From positions 1 through 38,671 of the forward strand of contig CACXCA010000073.1 in NCBI GenBank assembly GCA_902766045.1: 38,671 bases of DNA. The letters are read 5' to 3'. A model generated the notes under the pieces. That model was not told the DNA's origin. It was given only the letters and a program-made list of their open reading frames with translations, and did no database searches. Both the position numbers and the translations under genes were made by a program. Shown piece by piece: positions 35,530 through 38,671 of the stretch (within the stretch, counting starts at the first letter, position 1; the number at the start of each line of letters is the position of its first letter). The DNA is from an uncultured Bacteroidales bacterium (lineage in GTDB: Bacteria > Bacteroidota > Bacteroidia > Bacteroidales > Paludibacteraceae).

Positions 35530-37340
35530 GGGAAATAGAATTACTTTCACCTGCCAAAACATTTGAACACGGGATCGAAGCTGTCAACCACGGTGCCGAT
35601 GCCGTGTATATCGGTGCTCCATTGTTTAGCGCACGTGCTAATGCTGGGAACTCAATTCAAGAGATTGAAAAATTAATCTACTATGCCCATCAATATTATG
35701 CTAAAGTGTATGTTGCACTCAACACCATCCTGACAGATGAAGAACTTGAACAGGCAGAGAAAATCATTCATCAACTATATAACATAGGAACAGATGCCTT
35801 AATCATTCAAGATATGGGCATCACCCAACTTAATCTACCACCGATTGCACTACATGCAAGTACGCAAATGGATAACCGTTCTGTTGACAAGGTCCAATTC
35901 CTTGAAAAGATTGGTTTTGAACAGGTCGTACTTGCCCGTGAACTATCCCTAGATCAGATTAGAGAGATTCACAGCAAAACAAATGTCAGACTCGAAGGTT
36001 TTGTTCATGGTGCTCTATGTGTTAGCTACAGCGGTCAATGCTATTTAAGCCAAAGTGTATGCGGACGAAGTGCTAACAGGGGTGTATGCGCCCAACTATG
36101 CAGACTTCCATACTCACTTCAAGATGCACAAGGGAACATCCTAATCAAAGATAAATACCTGCTTTCTCTTAAGGATTTCAACCTATCCAATTACATAGAA
36201 GAACTAATTGATGCAGGCATCTCCTCCTTAAAAATAGAAGGTAGATTGAAAGATATTAGCTATGTAAAAAATGTGACAGCTTATTACCGACAGAAATTAG
36301 ATAATATATTAGAAGGTAATAAAAACTATACAAAAGCGAGTTCCGGTCAATGTGAATTTTACTTCATCCCTACTATCGAAAAGAGTTTTCATCGTGGCTC
36401 TACTGATTATTTCCTTCATGGTAGAAATAAAAATATCACCTCTTTTGACACACCAAAGTCATTAGGCGAAGAGATCGGGAAAGTCATAAAAAGTAATGGG
36501 AAAAGCATAACAGTTCAGACAAAACAGAAGATGAACAACGGGGACGGTTTTTGTTTTATGAATTCAAAACAACAATTTGAAGGATTTAAAGCAAACACCG
36601 TGACTGATAACACCATATACCCTGCAGAGAGAATAGCTATTCAAGTAGGTACAACATTGTACAGGAACTACGATCATGCATTTGAAAAACAATTAGCCCA
36701 AAAATCTGCTAGTAGGAAGATACAAGCATGCGTAGTAATTAAAGAGGTCGAGAATGGTTTTATATTTCAAATCGAAGATGAAAACCATAATATAGCTGAT
36801 TCAATACTGATAACAGAAAAAATAGCAGCCAACGATAAAGAGAAACAAAAAGAGAACCTCATCAAGACAATCAAAAAATGTGGGGATACCATCTTTTCAA
36901 TCGAAACTATTCTTTTAGAGACATCCGATATTTTTTTCTTTCCTGCAGCAATAATAGCAGAAACGCGCAGAAATTTATTGAATAAACTTATAGATGTACG
37001 AAATACAGCAAGAGAAAGAAAAGATACAATCATAAAAGAATCAGATAATAAATATATCCTCTCTACATTGGATTACCGTGCAAACGTACATAATCAAAAG
37101 GCAAAAAATTTTTATCAAAAGCATCATGTTATATCCATTTCTGACTCATTAGAGAAAAAAGAACCTAAGGAAGCGGAGTTGGCAAGATGCAAACATTGTA
37201 TAAAATATTCCCTTGGATATTGTACCAAGGAATATAAAGGTCATCTATATGAGCCACTACAATTGGTAACAAACACTGGTAAAATACTAAAATTATCCTT
37301 TGATTGTGGCAATTGTGAAATGATTATTAAAAAATCTTAA
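35526..37340 (+). CDS. U32 family protein, RlhA-like (predicted RNA hydroxylation)
   Basis: 604 residues. The U32 signature is present: EGFVHGALCVSYSGQCYLS with C165 and C172, followed by C179, C188 and C192, candidates for the iron-sulfur ligands described for the RNA-hydroxylating members RlhA and TrhP. The long middle region after residue 300 and the length fit the RlhA-like (DUF3656-containing) branch, which makes 5-hydroxycytidine in 23S rRNA, better than the 450-residue TrhP branch. The C-terminus has a second cysteine cluster (CKHCIKYSLGYC and FDCGNCEM) seen in Bacteroidota relatives. Older annotation calls such proteins collagenase-like peptidases. ATGA overlap with metA indicates coupled translation. 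Confidence 0.88.
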   Translation: MREIELLSPAKTFEHGIEAVNHGADAVYIGAPLFSARANAGNSIQEIEKLIYYAHQYYAKVYVALNTILTDEELEQAEKIIHQLYNIGTDALIIQDMGITQLNLPPIALHASTQMDNRSVDKVQFLEKIGFEQVVLARELSLDQIREIHSKTNVRLEGFVHGALCVSYSGQCYLSQSVCGRSANRGVCAQLCRLPYSLQDAQGNILIKDKYLLSLKDFNLSNYIEELIDAGISSLKIEGRLKDISYVKNVTAYYRQKLDNILEGNKNYTKASSGQCEFYFIPTIEKSFHRGSTDYFLHGRNKNITSFDTPKSLGEEIGKVIKSNGKSITVQTKQKMNNGDGFCFMNSKQQFEGFKANTVTDNTIYPAERIAIQVGTTLYRNYDHAFEKQLAQKSASRKIQACVVIKEVENGFIFQIEDENHNIADSILITEKIAANDKEKQKENLIKTIKKCGDTIFSIETILLETSDIFFFPAAIIAETRRNLLNKLIDVRNTARERKDTIIKESDNKYILSTLDYRANVHNQKAKNFYQKHHVISISDSLEKKEPKEAELARCKHCIKYSLGYCTKEYKGHLYEPLQLVTNTGKILKLSFDCGNCEMIIKKS

Positions 37341-37366
37341 ACATTATTCAAAATCATCAATTATAA

Positions 37367-37395
37367 GCACAATAAAAAATTTTTATTTTTTATGC
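37367..37395 (+). terminator. weak AT-rich hairpin after the U32 gene
   Basis: Imperfect inverted repeat running from GCACAATAAAA to TTTTTTATGC, starting 27 bases after the stop. Mostly A-T pairs with mismatches; a terminator role is tentative. Confidence 0.3.
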
Positions 37396-37403
37396 TTTTA
37401 TAG

Positions 37404-37434
37404 TTGTATAATAAAATTTTATAACGTAAATTTG
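37404..37434 (+). promoter_or_regulatory. promoter of a possible small RNA
   Basis: TTG at 37404-37406, a 20-base spacer and TAAATTTG at 37427-37434, the same geometry as the dnaX promoter. No coding start follows within the next 85 bases, where a terminator is found. Confidence 0.55.
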
Positions 37435-37440
37435 TACCAT

Positions 37441-37519
37441 GGTTGTGAAACCCCTTTCAATATAAGATTTTATGGTTTTCTAGAAAGCAAGTCTTACATA
37501 CGTAAGGCTTGTTTTTTTT
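37441..37519 (+). ncRNA. possible small RNA or attenuated leader, about 80 nt
   Basis: The stretch between a well-matched promoter and a strong terminator in a 302-base gene-free gap (37341-37642). It contains no reasonable open frame. Either it is a free small RNA, or the leader of the exported-protein gene 125 bases downstream with the terminator acting as an attenuator. I do not recognise a known RNA family. Confidence 0.35.
37488..37519 (+). terminator. rho-independent terminator of the possible small RNA
   Basis: 10-bp stem CAAGTCTTAC / GTAAGGCTTG (one G-T pair) with an ATAC loop, then eight T's. Confidence 0.8.
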
Positions 37520-37593
37520 ATATCCATTTCGATAAGCAATATGTAAGAGGAAGAAGAGAGAGATAAAACAGGGTATTCACTCAATAAAATTTT

Positions 37594-37601
37594 TATTTTT
37601 G
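37594..37601 (+). promoter_or_regulatory. possible -7 element for the exported-protein gene
   Basis: TATTTTTG overlapping the in-frame GTG at 37601, which argues that the real start is the ATG at 37643. No -33 match; the region is very AT-rich. Confidence 0.35.
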
Positions 37602-37642
37602 TGTATCATAAAATACTATTAACTCCCAGAAACAATACATTA

Positions 37643-38536
37643 ATGAAGATCATATTCATAAATATAATCTTAATCCTATCAACATTGACAGTCCATGCAT
37701 CAGGATTAGCAGGAGACATTCTCTACACTGACAGCATCAGCCAATGGACATTGTTGGGGGAACCCCTCAATGAAAGCAACCGACTTTGGAAGAAAGTAGA
37801 AGCCGTTTTACCATCAAACCGTACTACATCAACCTCCGATTGGGATGGTTACACTGTATTTTGGTCGATTAAACAAAACGTTCTATGTTTAGACAGCATA
37901 CAATACGAACTCGAATCTTTTACCAACAACACATCACACACACAAAATATATCTATAAACGCAGATACGCTACGACACATCTTCAGGAAACAGTTCGATG
38001 GGAAAAACATTGTAGCTACTTGGTTCACAGGAAAAATTCGCATAGCGAGAGGAAAGTTGATATATTATGTGAATTATGGCTATAGAAGAAACTACGAGGA
38101 AGAACAAATTATTGATATCAAAGAAGGAAAGATATATGAGAAACAACACTATCATAACTTTATTTACAAGGAAGGAGCCTCGTTTGATAATAAAAAAGAG
38201 CTTGCAGATCTAATAAAGAATTTCCCTTTGGATATCAAAAAACACCCAGAACTTTTCGAAGAACAGAGCAATGGGGAAAGGCAACTTAAAACAAAACGAA
38301 TTTATTTTAAAATAAAACACGCAAGTGTTGACTCCATTGGACATCTCACCAAATGTAATGTGATGGCATATATCCGACGTAATAATATAACGGAAGAATT
38401 GCCAAACATTGCCACTGAGATGGAGAAATTACTGAAAGCTTACTATCCCTGGCGAGTAACGTACGTCAATGGTGAATATCGAGCCTATGGAATTGAAGGA
38501 TTCCTTTTCCCATATATCATAAGGGAAGAACCATAG
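37643..38536 (+). CDS. exported protein of unknown function
   Basis: 297 residues from the ATG at 37643, which begins a clean signal peptide (MKIIFINIILILSTLTVHAS). An in-frame GTG at 37601 would add 14 residues ahead of it and is less likely. The mature part has no cysteine cluster, transmembrane helix or catalytic motif I know. It opens with LAGDILYTDSISQWTLLGEPL, contains a Tyr-rich stretch (KLIYYVNYGYRRNYEEE) and ends with a beta-rich segment (YPWRVTYVNGEYRAYGIEG). Probably periplasmic. No family is recognised. Confidence 0.75.
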   Translation: MKIIFINIILILSTLTVHASGLAGDILYTDSISQWTLLGEPLNESNRLWKKVEAVLPSNRTTSTSDWDGYTVFWSIKQNVLCLDSIQYELESFTNNTSHTQNISINADTLRHIFRKQFDGKNIVATWFTGKIRIARGKLIYYVNYGYRRNYEEEQIIDIKEGKIYEKQHYHNFIYKEGASFDNKKELADLIKNFPLDIKKHPELFEEQSNGERQLKTKRIYFKIKHASVDSIGHLTKCNVMAYIRRNNITEELPNIATEMEKLLKAYYPWRVTYVNGEYRAYGIEGFLFPYIIREEP

Positions 38537-38602
38537 CAAGAAAAAAGATTTTACAAATTAGCTGACTTCTCTAAAAGTAAAATCCCCCCATCAAAACGCA
38601 AG

Positions 38603-38624
38603 GATCGGAGCCGCGCCCCCGATC
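38603..38624. repeat. GC-rich hairpin at the right edge
   Basis: GATCGG (38603-38608) pairs with CCGATC (38619-38624) over a 10-base GC-rich loop. Part of a 91-base stretch (38581-38671) with 56 G or C, in contrast to the AT-rich DNA before it. Confidence 0.45.
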
Positions 38625-38625
38625 G

Positions 38626-38667
38626 GGCAAAAAGAAAGAGTCCCCCCGGCCTTGGCCGGAAGGACTC
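38626..38667 (-). terminator. GC-rich terminator-like hairpin at the right edge
   Basis: GAGTCC (38638-38643) pairs with GGACTC (38662-38667), and an inner CCGGC/GCCGG stem closes the loop. On the minus strand it is followed by TTTCTTTTTG, so it could end or attenuate a minus-strand transcript that starts beyond the window. Confidence 0.45.
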
Positions 38668-38671
38668 TGAA

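Noticed and set aside
35526-37340. Collagenase-like secreted protease (the usual U32 label)
   Set aside because: No signal peptide and no protease motif; the cysteine pattern and length fit the RNA-hydroxylating U32 group.
38581-38671. tRNA or other known stable RNA gene at the right edge
   Set aside because: Neither strand shows a T-loop GTTCGA-type motif or a cloverleaf; only nested hairpins are seen.

Overview
The window looks like chromosomal DNA from a Bacteroidota bacterium, most likely order Bacteroidales. The evidence is AT-rich housekeeping DNA, a repeat protein with a type IX-like C-terminal tail, Bacteroidota-type protein families (a BT_3928-like DoxX protein, a DUF4349 lipoprotein, a long U32 protein with a C-terminal cysteine cluster) and promoters of the TAnnTTTG (-7) type in front of most transcription units. 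I cannot name the genus. No rRNA, tRNA, CRISPR array, prophage or insertion sequence was recognised.

Layout. 1-4414: the 3' part of a very large secreted repeat protein, open at the left edge. 4532-10884: dnaX, sbcD and sbcC on the + strand; dnaX is split by a run of ten A that looks like a slippage site between a short gamma and a long tau product. 10908-13622: a HAD phosphatase and an Lrp/AsnC regulator on the - strand, divergent from O-acetylhomoserine sulfhydrylase (metY). 13715-17020: mfd (-). 17106-20666: a dolichol-phosphate-mannose-synthase-like glycosyltransferase, dihydroorotase and a TolC-type protein (+). 20667-20937: a hairpin-rich noncoding stretch. 20938-22771: a LytTR response regulator and its sensor kinase (-). 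22896-26942: pheS, a bactofilin and the fused aspartokinase/homoserine dehydrogenase thrA (+). 27107-30641: thrS and two lipoproteins (-). 30895-34429: the unit ruvX-def-TPR-DoxX-tpiA (-). 34591-37340: metA and a U32 hydroxylase-like gene, translationally coupled (+). 37404-37519: a promoter-terminator pair that could make an RNA of about 80 nt. 37643-38536: an unrecognised exported protein. The right edge carries GC-rich hairpins.

Shared themes. ThrA, MetA and MetY form a route from aspartate to homocysteine through O-acetylhomoserine; MetA carries Glu111, the residue associated with acetyl-CoA use. DnaX, SbcCD and Mfd serve replication and repair. PheS, ThrS and Def serve translation.

The two most unusual signals are the dnaX A10 tract, and a pattern in the repeat protein in which cysteines are lost as pairs between neighbouring repeats, suggesting that disulfides link each repeat to the next.
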